Shown in pieces: positions 1 through 8,476 of a stretch of 64,000 nt of DNA (position 1 is its first letter; every line of letters starts with the position of its first letter). This stretch comes from Tessaracoccus sp. MC1679 (GTDB lineage: Bacteria > Actinomycetota > Actinomycetes > Propionibacteriales > Propionibacteriaceae): NCBI RefSeq assembly GCF_014164775.1, contig NZ_JACJGB010000012.1, positions 1-64,000 of the forward strand. Reading direction: 5' to 3'. Both the position numbers and the translations under genes were made by a program. Under the pieces are notes generated by a model. That model was not told the DNA's origin, searched no databases, and saw nothing but the letters and a program-made list of their open reading frames with translations.

Positions 1-54
1 GGTGTCAAGTGTCGGGTTTGATGGAGGCATCCAAGTCACGAAGGAGGGCATCGG

Positions 55-375
55 ATGCCAGCACTACGGAAGTATCCCGACGAGTTGCGTGAGCGGGCGA
101 TCCGGCTCACATTGGAGGCGAGGAAGGACCCGGCGACACGGCTGGGGGCGATCCGCCGGATCGGGGAGCAGCTAGGGATCAACTCGGAGACGCTACGCGG
201 CTGGGTGTCCCAGGCAGAGGTCGACGAGGGTACCCGGCCGGGCACCACGACCTCGGACGCGCAGCGGCTGGTTGAGCTTGAGCGGGAAGTGCGCGAGCTG
301 CGTCGGGCCAACCACATCTTGAAGACCTCGGCGGCTTTCTTCGCGGCGGAGCTCGACCGCCCCAACCCCAGGTAG
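55..375 (+). CDS. IS3-family transposase OrfA (copy A)
   Basis: A 106-residue DNA-binding subunit of an IS3-family transposase. Residues about 5-55 form a helix-turn-helix domain (YPDELRERAIRLTLEAR, then an LGINSETLRGWVSQAE recognition region) and residues about 70-95 form a leucine-zipper-like helix (LVELEREVRELRRANHILK). OrfA binds the IS ends and is usually fused to OrfB by -1 frameshifting. The orfB reading frame opens in the -1 frame at the orfA stop, consistent with that arrangement, but I could not point to a definite slippery site. The ATG start lies 52 bp inside the left inverted repeat. Confidence 0.9.
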   Translation: MPALRKYPDELRERAIRLTLEARKDPATRLGAIRRIGEQLGINSETLRGWVSQAEVDEGTRPGTTTSDAQRLVELEREVRELRRANHILKTSAAFFAAELDRPNPR

Positions 376-560
376 TCGCCTACATCGACGCCCATCGCCA
401 TGACGTGGTCGATGGGCGCGAGGTCGGGGTCGAGCCGATCTGTCAGGTCCTCACCGAGGCCGGCGCCAAGATCGCCCCGTCGACGTACTACTCCGCCCGG
501 TCGCGGCCACCCTCGCCGCGCGCGGTGCGCGATGAGGAGTAGAGGGTCGAGATCGCCCGC

Positions 561-1388
561 GTGCACCGCGACAACTACGGCGTGTACGGGGTGCGCAAGG
601 TCCATGCGCAGCTGGTTCGCGAGGGCATCGCCGGGCACGCCTGCCACCCGACGGGCTCCGGCCTGATCGCACGATGCACCACCCGTCGGCTGATGCGCGA
701 GCTGGGGTTACGCGGCCTGATCCGCTCGAAGAGCCCCCGCACCACCCAGCCCGGCAACGGGCCGGACCTGCGCCCCGACCTGGTCGAGCGCCAGTTCCGC
801 GCCGACACGCCGAACCAGCTGTGGGTCGCCGATATCACCTATGTGCGCACCTTCGCCGGCTGGGTCTACGTCTCCTTCGTCCTCGACGTGTTCTCCCGCC
901 GCATCGTGGGCTGGCAGGTCTCCACCAGCTTGCGCACCGATCTGGCCCTCGACGCCCTCGAGATGGGCCTGTGGACCCGGGCCCGCGACGGACACGACAC
1001 CAGCCAGCTCGTCCACCACTCCGACAGAGGAACCCAATACGTGGCCATCCGCTACACCGAACGGCTCGCCGAGGCAGGAGCAGTCGCCTCGGTCGGCTCC
1101 CGCGGCGACTCCTACGACAACGCCATGGCCGAGGCCCTCAACTCCCTGTTCAAGGGCGAACTCGTCCGCAATCGCGGCCCCTGGCGCTCGATCGACGACC
1201 TCGAGATCGCGGTGGTCGAATGGGTCCACTGGTACAACCATCGGCGCCTCCACGGAGAGATCGGCCTGATCCCACCCGTCGAATACGAGACCGCCCACTA
1301 CAGCGCCAGAGCACACACGACGGCCAGCACCCAGCCCTTCGACGAGCCCGAGCGTGCAATCCATGCCTCCATCAAAGCCGGAACTTGA
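561..1388 (+). CDS. IS3-family transposase OrfB catalytic part (copy A)
   Basis: A DDE/rve integrase-core protein of 275 residues counted from GTG 561. The catalytic triad is visible: D in WVADITYVRTF, D in HHSDRGTQY, and E in SYDNAMAEALNSLFKGE; an HTH_21-like block (NYGVYGVRKVHAQL) starts the protein. The frame is open upstream from 375, encoding an OrfB-like N-terminus (IDAHRHDVVDGREVG and onward), but is cut by an in-frame TAG at 540-542. A full-length OrfAB fusion therefore needs readthrough; otherwise only this shorter product can be made from GTG 561. The identical TAG occurs in the second copy. Whether the element is active is unknown. Confidence 0.85.
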   Translation: MHRDNYGVYGVRKVHAQLVREGIAGHACHPTGSGLIARCTTRRLMRELGLRGLIRSKSPRTTQPGNGPDLRPDLVERQFRADTPNQLWVADITYVRTFAGWVYVSFVLDVFSRRIVGWQVSTSLRTDLALDALEMGLWTRARDGHDTSQLVHHSDRGTQYVAIRYTERLAEAGAVASVGSRGDSYDNAMAEALNSLFKGELVRNRGPWRSIDDLEIAVVEWVHWYNHRRLHGEIGLIPPVEYETAHYSARAHTTASTQPFDEPERAIHASIKAGT

Positions 1389-1535
1389 CAGTTCCTCCAC
1401 GAACAGACTCCGAAGACGGGACGCGGACAAGTGCACGCCATCTGCGAGTTCGTACGTGGTCCAAGGGTGTGCCAAGTCGGTCTGTAACAACTCGATTGTG
1501 ATGAGGAGTTCTGTCCGCAGCGGGCTCATTTCTGC

Positions 1536-2642
1536 TCATGTGTGGCGTCGTAGGGCGATCGTGCCAACAGCGATGGCGATGACTGCAGCGATCGCTTCGC
1601 CGACGAGGAGCATTCCTACCGGTGGCGGGGTTGCCATGAGTGCGACGTTGGCCATGCCATCGAGGACGTAGGCGGGCGGCCACCATTGGTTGAACTCGCG
1701 CACATTCGGGGGAAGCGTAGCGATACTGGAGAAGCCACCGGAGGCAAAGAACGTCCCAGCGAAGGTGACAAGGAGCAGGGGTTGGATTGCTCGGTAGTCG
1801 CGGAGCCAGGCGCCGATTGCAATTCCCACACCGGAACAAGCGATGGCTGCGAGGCCTGCGATGGCAAGGAGTATGGGGACGCGATCCCAAGGGATTCGTA
1901 CCCCGAAGAGGATGGTGGCGATTGTGAAGGCGACGAGTGCATTGATTGCACCGGCGATGAGCCCTGCCAACAGCTTTCCTGCCAGAATCGGCGCGCGGGC
2001 GCGTGGTGCGAGTTGAATCTCTTTGGCGGTGGTGCGTTCCCATTCACGGGCAACGATGATGGCGGAGTTCAGGGCGGCCCCGACCATGATGGCCAAGATT
2101 GATGCGCCGAGTCCGATGAAGGAATGGCGCCATACGTCGTTGGGCCGGGTGGTGGTCTGGTCGATGGTGACCGGAGTCAGTTCTGGGGCGTGGATGGTCG
2201 CGTAGTCGAGAAGGGCACGGTCGAGTCGGAGACGGGCGTTCTTCATCATGTCGGTGTTGATGTTGAACGTCTGTGTGTGCAGTGTTGGCACCTCTCCTTG
2301 GTCGATGGTTGTGTCGAAGTCCTTGGGGATGGTGATGACGAGCTGGAGTCGTCCTTGCTCGACGAGGTCCTTGGCTTCGTCGGCGTCGGTGGTGACGACA
2401 TTGAAGTATGGGGAGATGTTGCTGCGGAGGTCACGGATCTCTTGGGTGAAGGCGTGGGCGTGCCGGCCTCCGGAGTTGTCGACCAAACCGATGTTCCATT
2501 GGTCGCCTCCGAAGCCAAAGAGCACGGTGGCGATGAACATGAGGACCAAGGGGATGGCCATGGGGCCGAACATCGCTTGAGGGTCTCGTCGCCACTGCTT
2601 GAGGTCTTTGGTGGCGACAGCGAGGGTGCGGTCGATGCTCAT
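1536..2642 (-). CDS. ABC-2 type transporter permease
   Basis: A membrane subunit of an ABC exporter, about 368 residues from ATG 2642. One N-terminal membrane segment (MFGPMAIPLVLMFIATVLFG) is followed by a long extracellular domain and then five or so C-terminal segments, the usual ABC-2 permease (YhgE/DrrB-like) layout. Its ATG overlaps the stop of the upstream permease (ATGA), so it is the third gene of an ATPase-permease-permease operon. A longer ORF starts upstream, but MSIDRTLAVATKDLKQW begins like the partner permease. Base composition is visibly less GC-rich than most of the window, suggesting separate acquisition. The substrate cannot be told from sequence; drug or lipid export is inferred from the TetR neighbour. 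Confidence 0.88.
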   Translation of the reverse strand: MSIDRTLAVATKDLKQWRRDPQAMFGPMAIPLVLMFIATVLFGFGGDQWNIGLVDNSGGRHAHAFTQEIRDLRSNISPYFNVVTTDADEAKDLVEQGRLQLVITIPKDFDTTIDQGEVPTLHTQTFNINTDMMKNARLRLDRALLDYATIHAPELTPVTIDQTTTRPNDVWRHSFIGLGASILAIMVGAALNSAIIVAREWERTTAKEIQLAPRARAPILAGKLLAGLIAGAINALVAFTIATILFGVRIPWDRVPILLAIAGLAAIACSGVGIAIGAWLRDYRAIQPLLLVTFAGTFFASGGFSSIATLPPNVREFNQWWPPAYVLDGMANVALMATPPPVGMLLVGEAIAAVIAIAVGTIALRRHT

Positions 2643-3775
2643 GCGTTTCCTCCGGTGAGTTGGCTGTAGGCGCGTTTGAGGAGCCACGACGCCAGGACGA
2701 GCACGGCGAGGGCGGAGATCGCAACAATGAGGAGATTGCGTGTCAGTTCACTGGACTCTCCGGTAAGGAAGATGCTTCGCGCCGCAAGGAAGGAATAGGT
2801 GGGTGGAAGTATTCGGGAGAAGCCCCATAGGCTTTCCATGGGTTGAGACCATGCCAGTCCGCGCATGGATTCTTCGTTTCCGCAGACCATGAAGAACAAG
2901 ATTGCGATTGCGACCAGTGAGGAGGAAGCGGCAAGGGTCTTCTTGCTGGCAACACCGAACGCGGCACCGATCCCGGCTCCCATGAAGGTGGTCATAGCCA
3001 TGATTGCGGCGATCTCCCATATGGATCCGACAGGTTTGAACCCAAATCCGAAGATGAGGACAAGGAAAACGAGGGTGATGCTCACCAGTGATTGCCCGAG
3101 CCCGGAGATGACTTTTCCGGCTACAAGTGTTCCCCGCGTGACGGGGGCGAGTAGCAGGGCCTTGATGGTGCGATCGTTCCATTCCGAGGCAACGTTGAGC
3201 CCTGTGTTCACCATTCCGGCATACAGGCATCCGAAGAGCAGCAATGAGGTTGAGATATAGCCGAGCATGGTCGGGTCGACGGGCAGCCAGGACGCTTCAT
3301 CCACGGTAGTGATCGGTGTGGCGAGTTCAGCGTTGTATTCCTTGACTGCAAGGTCCAGGCGCAGGCGCAGGTTCTTCGAGTAGTCTGAGTTGATGTTGTT
3401 CAGGTGCAGTTGCACCTGAGCGTCTCCGTTGTCCACGGCCTCGCCGAACCCTTCGGGAATGACCACCATTGCCAGAGCGGATTGGTTCTCGAACGCTTCG
3501 CGGGTTGTTCCAGGATCTGTCGTGATGATCTCGAAATATGGTGCTTCGATTGATCGGATCTCGTGCATGTGCTGGATCAAGGCGGCTGACTCGGGTGAGT
3601 TGTCCTCGTCCGCGATCATGATGGGGCCGGTAGCCGACAGCGGGATGATGATCGAGTAGAAGAAGATGAATACCAGCGGAATCACGACGCTGATAGCCAT
3701 CAAAAATGGTTGGCGTCTGAATCGGGTCCAGTCCTTGACGGCGATCGACCAGGCAGAAATCAGCGAATCACGCAT
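2639..3775 (-). CDS. ABC-2 type transporter permease
   Basis: A 378-residue membrane subunit paralogous to the next gene. Segment 1 (PFLMAISVVIPLVFIFFYSI) precedes an extracellular domain of about 140 residues, then five hydrophobic segments follow. A cytoplasmic loop (NVASEWNDRTIKALLLAPVTRGTLVAGK) matches the coupling-helix signature of ABC-2 permeases. Its ATG at 3775 shares one base with the stop of the ATPase gene (TGATG), and its own stop overlaps the next permease. Two different permeases with one ATPase suggest a heterodimeric membrane domain. Confidence 0.88.
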   Translation of the reverse strand: MRDSLISAWSIAVKDWTRFRRQPFLMAISVVIPLVFIFFYSIIIPLSATGPIMIADEDNSPESAALIQHMHEIRSIEAPYFEIITTDPGTTREAFENQSALAMVVIPEGFGEAVDNGDAQVQLHLNNINSDYSKNLRLRLDLAVKEYNAELATPITTVDEASWLPVDPTMLGYISTSLLLFGCLYAGMVNTGLNVASEWNDRTIKALLLAPVTRGTLVAGKVISGLGQSLVSITLVFLVLIFGFGFKPVGSIWEIAAIMAMTTFMGAGIGAAFGVASKKTLAASSSLVAIAILFFMVCGNEESMRGLAWSQPMESLWGFSRILPPTYSFLAARSIFLTGESSELTRNLLIVAISALAVLVLASWLLKRAYSQLTGGNA

Positions 3776-4740
3776 CAGGCAGCATCCCTCAGTGCGTTTC
3801 CGGTCAGGTTGAGGAACACGTCATTGAGGTCAGGGCGGCGTACCCCCAGCACCTGAGCTTCATGCCCGGCCTCAGCCAGGCTCTCCATGATTGCGGTCAG
3901 GGTGGCTTGCTGCCCGTCCGTGGAGATGATCGCGCCATGTTCCCGCCAGGTCACGTTCCTGACGCCGGGGAGGTTGCTGATGATGTCCCGTTCACCTTGA
4001 GGGAGATCGGTGCGCAGTTCGACGAAGGATTCGCCCAGGTCGGAGCGCAGGCGCTCCGGGGATCCGGTTGCGACCAGTTGCCCATGGTCGAGGATCGCCA
4101 GCTCATCAGCGAGGGCTTGGGCCTCCTCCATGTAATTCGTGGTCAGGAGCACCGTGCCGCCAGCGTCAGCGATATCCCGAATCCGCTGCCACAGCGCCGC
4201 CCGTGACTGCACATCGACCCCGAGGGTTGGTTCATCGAGAACGACCACCGACGGGCGGGTCAGCAGAGCACGCGCGAGCGCGAGTCGACGCTGCATGCCA
4301 CCGGAGAACGTTCCCGCTCTGTCATCACGTCGCTTCGTCAAGCCCACCAAGTCCAGCAACTCATCGATCCGCTGACGCCGCTCCGCTCGAGGGACTTGGT
4401 AGAGGCGAGCATGGAACTGAAGGTTTTCCTGTGCGGTCAGATCGTTATACAGCGCGGTCTCCTGAGGCACGACACCGAGACGGGCGCGGACGGCTGTCAC
4501 ATCGGCGCGAACGTCAATGCCCTCACACAGCACCGTCCCGTCCGTTGGCTGCAGTAGGCCGCACAGCAGATTCACCGCGGTGGTCTTGCCCGATCCGTTC
4601 GGGCCCAGCAACCCGAATACCTGGCCACGCGCGATCGTCAGGTCAAGCCCTCCGATCGCAACCAACGGATCTGCGTTCCGGCGTTTGAACACCATGCGCA
4701 ACCCCCGAAACTCCACCGCGGGGATCTCGTGCTGTCTCAT
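3775..4740 (-). CDS. ABC transporter ATP-binding protein
   Basis: The ATPase of the exporter, about 321 residues. Walker A is GPNGSGKTT, the signature is FSGGMQRRLALARAL (an SGG form), and Walker B is SVVVLDEPTLGVD. The C-terminal extension (RRPDLNDVFLNLTGNALRD) is typical of DrrA/CcmA-type drug-export ATPases. The ORF can be extended upstream to 4917, but the start at 4740 is preferred: GGAGG lies five bases upstream and MRQHEIPAVEFRGLR is a normal beginning. A palindromic operator lies between this gene and the divergent TetR gene, so repression by TetR is likely. Confidence 0.9.
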   Translation of the reverse strand: MRQHEIPAVEFRGLRMVFKRRNADPLVAIGGLDLTIARGQVFGLLGPNGSGKTTAVNLLCGLLQPTDGTVLCEGIDVRADVTAVRARLGVVPQETALYNDLTAQENLQFHARLYQVPRAERRQRIDELLDLVGLTKRRDDRAGTFSGGMQRRLALARALLTRPSVVVLDEPTLGVDVQSRAALWQRIRDIADAGGTVLLTTNYMEEAQALADELAILDHGQLVATGSPERLRSDLGESFVELRTDLPQGERDIISNLPGVRNVTWREHGAIISTDGQQATLTAIMESLAEAGHEAQVLGVRRPDLNDVFLNLTGNALRDAA

Positions 4741-4759
4741 CCCAACCTCCATAACGATA

Positions 4760-4778
4760 CGATACGCATAGCGTAGCG
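4760..4778. promoter_or_regulatory. Palindromic operator between ABC operon and tetR
   Basis: The 19-base sequence CGATACGCATAGCGTAGCG is a near-perfect inverted repeat (arms CG-N-TACGC and GCGTA-N-CG around ATA). It lies in the short gap between the leftward ABC operon and the rightward TetR gene, where an autoregulatory TetR dimer would bind. A further ACGATA copy lies just to its left. Binding is inferred from position and symmetry. Confidence 0.6.
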
Positions 4779-4787
4779 TGTGATGGT

Positions 4788-5396
4788 GTGGTTGTGTCAA
4801 CACCCGGTAGCGTGGAGTCTGTGAATGACGAGTCCAGGGCGGGAAGACCTCGCAACCCAGCCACCGACAGCCGGTTGCACGAGGCGACCCTGCAAGTACT
4901 GCGGGGGCGCGGGCCATCAGGAGTCACTATCGAGGCGGTGAGCCAAGCATCCGGCGTTGCGAAGACCACCATCTATCGGCGTCACGCCAACGCGGACGAA
5001 CTGCTCGCCGCAGCGCTCGAGCAACTCACCGTTACCGCCCCCGATCTTGGCATCGACGACCCGCGAGACCGGCTCGTCGCCGGACTTGAAGCGTTTCAGA
5101 GCGGGCTCGAACGAGGCATCGGTGTCCTTGCGTTTGCAACGCTCCTGAACGAACCCGAATCGGCCTTCTCGCGGCTGTGTAGAAGCAAGCTCCTCACTCC
5201 CCGTCTGGCGCTTCTGACGGACATCGTCGCCGAGCTCCAGCACATGGGGCGCATCCGGAGCGATGTGTCGGCTGAAACCATCGTCCTGCTCATGGCAGGC
5301 TCCTACTTCACCGCTTCCGCGACCCAAGGCGGCGCCCCGCAGCACTGGGCACGTAGCGCAGTTGAAGCCTTCTGGAAGGATGAACCCACGCCGTAA
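4788..5396 (+). CDS. TetR/AcrR-family transcriptional regulator
   Basis: A 202-residue repressor-like protein. The N-terminal helix-turn-helix (about residues 25-65) reads ATLQVLRGRGPSGVTIEAVS then SGVAKTTIYRRHANADELL, the TetR recognition pattern. The rest is a divergent all-helical ligand domain. It is divergent from the three-gene ABC exporter with the palindrome at 4760-4778 between them, so it probably represses the exporter and itself until an inducer binds. The start is uncertain: GTG 4788 gives the longest product and GTG 4821 is in frame behind GGAG. Confidence 0.85.
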   Translation: MVVSTPGSVESVNDESRAGRPRNPATDSRLHEATLQVLRGRGPSGVTIEAVSQASGVAKTTIYRRHANADELLAAALEQLTVTAPDLGIDDPRDRLVAGLEAFQSGLERGIGVLAFATLLNEPESAFSRLCRSKLLTPRLALLTDIVAELQHMGRIRSDVSAETIVLLMAGSYFTASATQGGAPQHWARSAVEAFWKDEPTP

Positions 5397-5599
5397 CAGC
5401 AGTCGAAGGCCCCGGTCCAGGTCCGCGAGTCCTGTATGGATCGCGCCCACTCGACAACGCCACGCGTCTTGCAGATGAGGGCGAGCGACGGCATCGACGC
5501 TGCACCGAGCACCAGTGGAAGTGTCTTCGCCTGGCTGGAGCCGACCGGCTGACACCCCGATCTGCAAGAGGCGTGGCAGCTGGGCGTCGGCTCACGGCA

Positions 5600-6199
5600 C
5601 TAGCCTGGCTCAGACTTGAGGAAGTGCGCCGGTCCATACTGTGACAGCGACCATCGGCCCGCTTGCCACTCTGGGGCACTTGTTCCGTTCCCGTCGATTC
5701 GGACCCAGCGCAGATCTGTCTGATGTCGCTCGGCATTGACGGTCAGTCTGACGTCAGTGTGCGCGACTGCTGCCGCCACGTGGCGGACCCGGAGGATCTC
5801 CCACTCTTCAAGTCTCAACTCTTGATACAGGAGCTTTGCCTCTTCGGCGAGTTGACCGACGGGTCGCTGCGTGGGGCCAAACTGCATGAAGTGTTGGCCC
5901 ATTCGGCCCCATTGGCGTCTACTCCAGCGTTCGAGAAAGTCCGTGCAGGCGGCGACTAGTTCCGAGGGCTGATCGCTGAACGATTCCTTCTCGTGTTCAT
6001 GGAGTTCCCATTGGTCAAGTCTGGTCTTGTCCGCTTGTACGTCACGCCAATGTGCCAGCGCCTCGCGAAACGTTGGGCCGGGCTCAACCGGGGCTGCTTG
6101 GCGTCTCCGGGAGTCGGCCCAGTCGGCGACTGCGAATAGCCTGTTCCATGCCTTTGTTGCGACGACTTCATTGTTGTAGTGCACCAGTGTTCCGTGCAT
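5600..6199 (-). CDS. Hypothetical protein, possibly 5'-truncated by an IS
   Basis: A soluble protein of 199 residues that I do not recognise, rich in Trp, His and charged residues (FREALAHWRDVQADK; FLERWSRRQWGRMGQHFMQFG). No signal peptide or membrane segment is visible. The first ATG lies only 10 bp from the end of the IS3-family element that begins at 6210 and has no ribosome binding site, so the natural 5' end may have been lost. The 203 bp between its stop and the tetR stop hold nothing recognisable. Function unknown. Confidence 0.5.
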   Translation of the reverse strand: MHGTLVHYNNEVVATKAWNRLFAVADWADSRRRQAAPVEPGPTFREALAHWRDVQADKTRLDQWELHEHEKESFSDQPSELVAACTDFLERWSRRQWGRMGQHFMQFGPTQRPVGQLAEEAKLLYQELRLEEWEILRVRHVAAAVAHTDVRLTVNAERHQTDLRWVRIDGNGTSAPEWQAGRWSLSQYGPAHFLKSEPG

Positions 6200-6242
6200 G
6201 ATCCCGTTGGGGTCTGCAGCACGGATAGGTGACAGTTTCTAG

Positions 6243-7099
6243 TCACGCAGCCAGGTCGGCTGGTGTGGTCATGATTGTCTCGAATTCAACAGGGGTCAAG
6301 CGGCCGAGTCGGGACTGGCGTCGTCGGCGGTGGTAGGTGCGTTTGATCCAGGACACGATCGCGATCCGCAGCTCCTCACGGGTGACCCAGGACTGTCGGT
6401 CGAGCACGTTCTTCTGCAACAGACTGAAGAACGATTCCATGGCGGCATTGTCACCAGCCGCCGCCACCCTCCCCATCGATCCGAGCAGGTCGTGACGGGT
6501 CAGGGCCCGCAGGAATTTCCTGGACGAAACTGGGAGCCCCTGTCGCTGTGGACGATGCAGCCGGCGACCTCTCCGCGGCGGGCAACGGCACTGTCGAGCG
6601 CGTTCACCGCGATCCGGGACTTCATCCTGGAGTCGATTGAGTAGCCGACGATGCGGTTGGAGTAGACGTCCTTGAACGCACACAGATAGAGCTTGCCCTC
6701 GCCGGTCTTGTGTTCGGTGATGTCGGTCAACCACAACTCGTTCGGCCTCTGGGCAGTGAATTCGCGCTTGACGAGGTCGTCGTGGACGGCGGGGCCTGGA
6801 CGCTGGTCCTTGCCCTTCTTCTTGCCGAACCGGCTCCACCACCGGTTGGAGTGGCAGAGCCGCCACGCGGTGCGATCGGCCATCGGTTCCCCGGCGTCAC
6901 GTGCTTCGTCGGCCAGCAGCCGGTGCCCGAACTCCGGATCATCGCGGTGGGCGTCGAACAGTGCGTTGGCGCGGTAGGCAGCCACGACCTCGCTTTCGGG
7001 GATGGGTGCGTTCAGCCACCGGTAGTAGGGCTGTCTTGCGAGCTTGAGTACCCGGCACGTCACCGTGACGGGGATCCCGTCGGCGGCGAGCTCCTTCAC
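6243..7099 (-). pseudogene. IS3-family transposase OrfB, frameshifted
   Basis: A DDE-core transposase broken into two frames. The first frame runs through ELWLTDITEH (first D) to IVHSDRGSQFR (second D); the second resumes with SRKFLRALTRHDLLGSMG and includes the NAAMESFFSLLQKN block (E). The join is at CAGTTTCGTCCAGG on the coding strand, around 6521-6526, where one base appears to be missing. GTG 7099 overlaps the orfA stop. An intact homologue would run straight through this point. Confidence 0.82.
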
Positions 7100-7404
7100 G
7101 AGCGGGTAGTACCTTTTCCCTGCAGGTTCGCCTGCGACAGATACGCCGCCGCGCGGCGCAGGACCTCGTTCTCCTGCTCCAGCAACCGGATCCGCTTGCG
7201 GGCCTCCCGCAACTCCGTGGCCTCGGCGCGGGTCTGGCCGGGCTTGGCGCCGGTCTCGACGTCGGCTCGTTTCAGCCATTTCTGCAGGGTCATCGCGTGG
7301 ACTCCGAAGTCTTTGGCGACCTGTTCGATCGTCACTCCGGGTTCACGGTTCCGGGCGACACGAACGACGTCGTTGCGGAACTCGTCAGGGTAGGGCTTGG
7401 GCAC
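7096..7404 (-). CDS. IS3-family transposase OrfA
   Basis: A helix-turn-helix protein of about 102 residues from GTG 7404 (VPKPYPDEFRNDVVRVARN). It has the HTH block (TIEQVAKDFGVHAMTLQKWLKRA) and a C-terminal coiled-coil-like stretch (RKRIRLLEQENEVLRRAAAY) typical of OrfA subunits. An in-frame ATG lies upstream, but homologous OrfAs usually begin at (M)PKPYPDEF. It overlaps the broken orfB. Confidence 0.85.
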   Translation of the reverse strand: MPKPYPDEFRNDVVRVARNREPGVTIEQVAKDFGVHAMTLQKWLKRADVETGAKPGQTRAEATELREARKRIRLLEQENEVLRRAAAYLSQANLQGKGTTRS

Positions 7405-7484
7405 GATGGCATCCTTCCAGACCTGCCCCATAGTTGGGGGCAAGCCAGATCAGATGTCACCTATCCGTGCAGCAGACCCAGTGC

Positions 7485-7930
7485 TTAGCGCGACAGGGCT
7501 CGATCACTGCGCAAGAGGAGGGCGATGCCCATGAACCCGACAAGGCATGCAGCCGCTGCGAGCGCCAGCGAAACCTGGTACTCCTCAGTCCCGCAGGAGG
7601 GTTCACGGGCCATGAACGTCGCGTAGATGCTGTCTAGCAACGTGACGGAGATCAGGCTGCCGAACTCATATGACACTTCCTATACGCCCGAGGCCATCCC
7701 TGCCCGATCAGCAGACACGCTGGAAATGATCGTGGAGGAAGCCATTGTGATCAGGACTCCAATTCCTGTGCCCGCGAGTAACAGGCTGACCGCGAACATC
7801 CCCAAGTTCGCATCCAGAACCAGGATTGCCAGTGCATAACCCCCGCCCGCAACAACACAGCCCGCGCAGAGCAGGCGACGTCGCCCGACATGGGAAAGCA
7901 GTGAACCTGCAAGGAAGGGAGCATGAAGTC
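7485..7930 (-). pseudogene. MFS drug transporter, C-terminal remnant with internal stop
   Basis: Reading leftward from about 7930, the frame encodes the end of an EmrB/QacA-type major facilitator: HAPFLAGSLLSHVGRRR, several hydrophobic helices, then MASSTIISSVSADRAGMASG. A TAG at 7680-7682 interrupts it, and the same frame continues with EVSYEFGSLISVTLLDSIY and a last hydrophobic helix to a stop at 7485. The N-terminal two thirds of a normal transporter (about 450-500 residues) are absent, replaced by the end of the neighbouring acetyltransferase gene. It is therefore both truncated and nonsense-mutated. Confidence 0.75.
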
Positions 7931-7940
7931 AGACTCCCGA

Positions 7941-8476
7941 TCATTGGGGCATGTGCTCGGAGGCAAGTCGCCCGAAGATGAGGGTGTCGGTCCATTCGCC
8001 CTTGCTGAACCAGTCCTGGACGTGATGTGCTTCGAGCCGGAGCCCGACACGACGAGCGAGTGCTGCCGAGGCGCTGTTGCGGGCATCCATCTGCGCGGTG
8101 ATGCGGTGGAGTTTGTAGTGGTCGAACCCGAGGGCGATTACTGCTCGGACGGCTTCGCTGGCGAAGCCGCGCCCACTGTGGTCCGAGCCGAGGACCCACC
8201 CGATCTCGCCTGGCGCTGTTCGTGATCGGTGAGCCAGAGGGCGACGTCTCCGATCGGGACGCAGTCATGTTCGATGACCAGCGCAAGCGCACCAGTGTCG
8301 CCATCGATGTCAGTCTTCGCTAGCCGCTCGGCAAGCTTTTCGCGGGTGACTTCTGCGGTCCATGGCTCGTCCAACAGGTAGCGGGCAACGTCGGGTCGCG
8401 AGTACAGCTCGTGAAGCCATTCGGCATCGTCGACGTTATGCGGACGGAGATGGAGTCGCTCCGTCACCAACGGCAC
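7941..8476 (-). pseudogene. GNAT acetyltransferase (RimJ/RimL-like), frameshifted
   Basis: Starts at GTG 8476 as VPLVTERLHLRPHNVDDAEW and proceeds through the GNAT core to DVALWLTDHEQRQ, where one base appears lost near 8209-8213. The other frame then gives GEIGWVLGSDHSGRGFASEA, the acetyl-CoA pyrophosphate loop region, and DARNSASAALARRVGLRLEA, ending LASEHMPQ at 7941. Joined, this is a typical GNAT protein of about 178 residues. Its start overlaps the end of the upstream GNAT gene by 13 bp, so the two were co-translated. A sequencing error would give the same picture. Confidence 0.72.

Larger units (their letters stand above)
3..1390 (+). mobile_element. IS3-family insertion sequence, copy A
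   Basis: A complete element of about 1388 bp with imperfect terminal inverted repeats: the left end begins TGTCAAGTGTCGGGTTTGAT and the complement of the right end begins TGTCAAGTTCCGGCTTTGAT, both continuing GGAGGCAT. It contains orfA and orfB in the -1 frame arrangement of IS3-family elements. The same element recurs in the same orientation at 11628-13015; the only difference I noticed is one base near the end of orfB (GAC here, AAC there). Only two bases of left flank are present in the window, so a target duplication cannot be tested. The IS3 family is secure from the domain layout; the subgroup is not assigned. Confidence 0.93.
6210..7479 (-). mobile_element. Second, different IS3-family element (defective)
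   Basis: About 1270 bp bounded by 25-bp inverted repeats with one mismatch: GGGTCTGCAGCACGGATAGG continuing TGACA at 6210-6234, and its complement with T for the ninth base at 7455-7479. It carries leftward orfA and orfB. OrfB is broken by a frameshift near 6521-6526, so this copy should not move by itself. Flanks are unrelated (a hypothetical gene on one side, an MFS remnant on the other) and no convincing target duplication is seen, so it may mark an old recombination junction. Confidence 0.85.
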
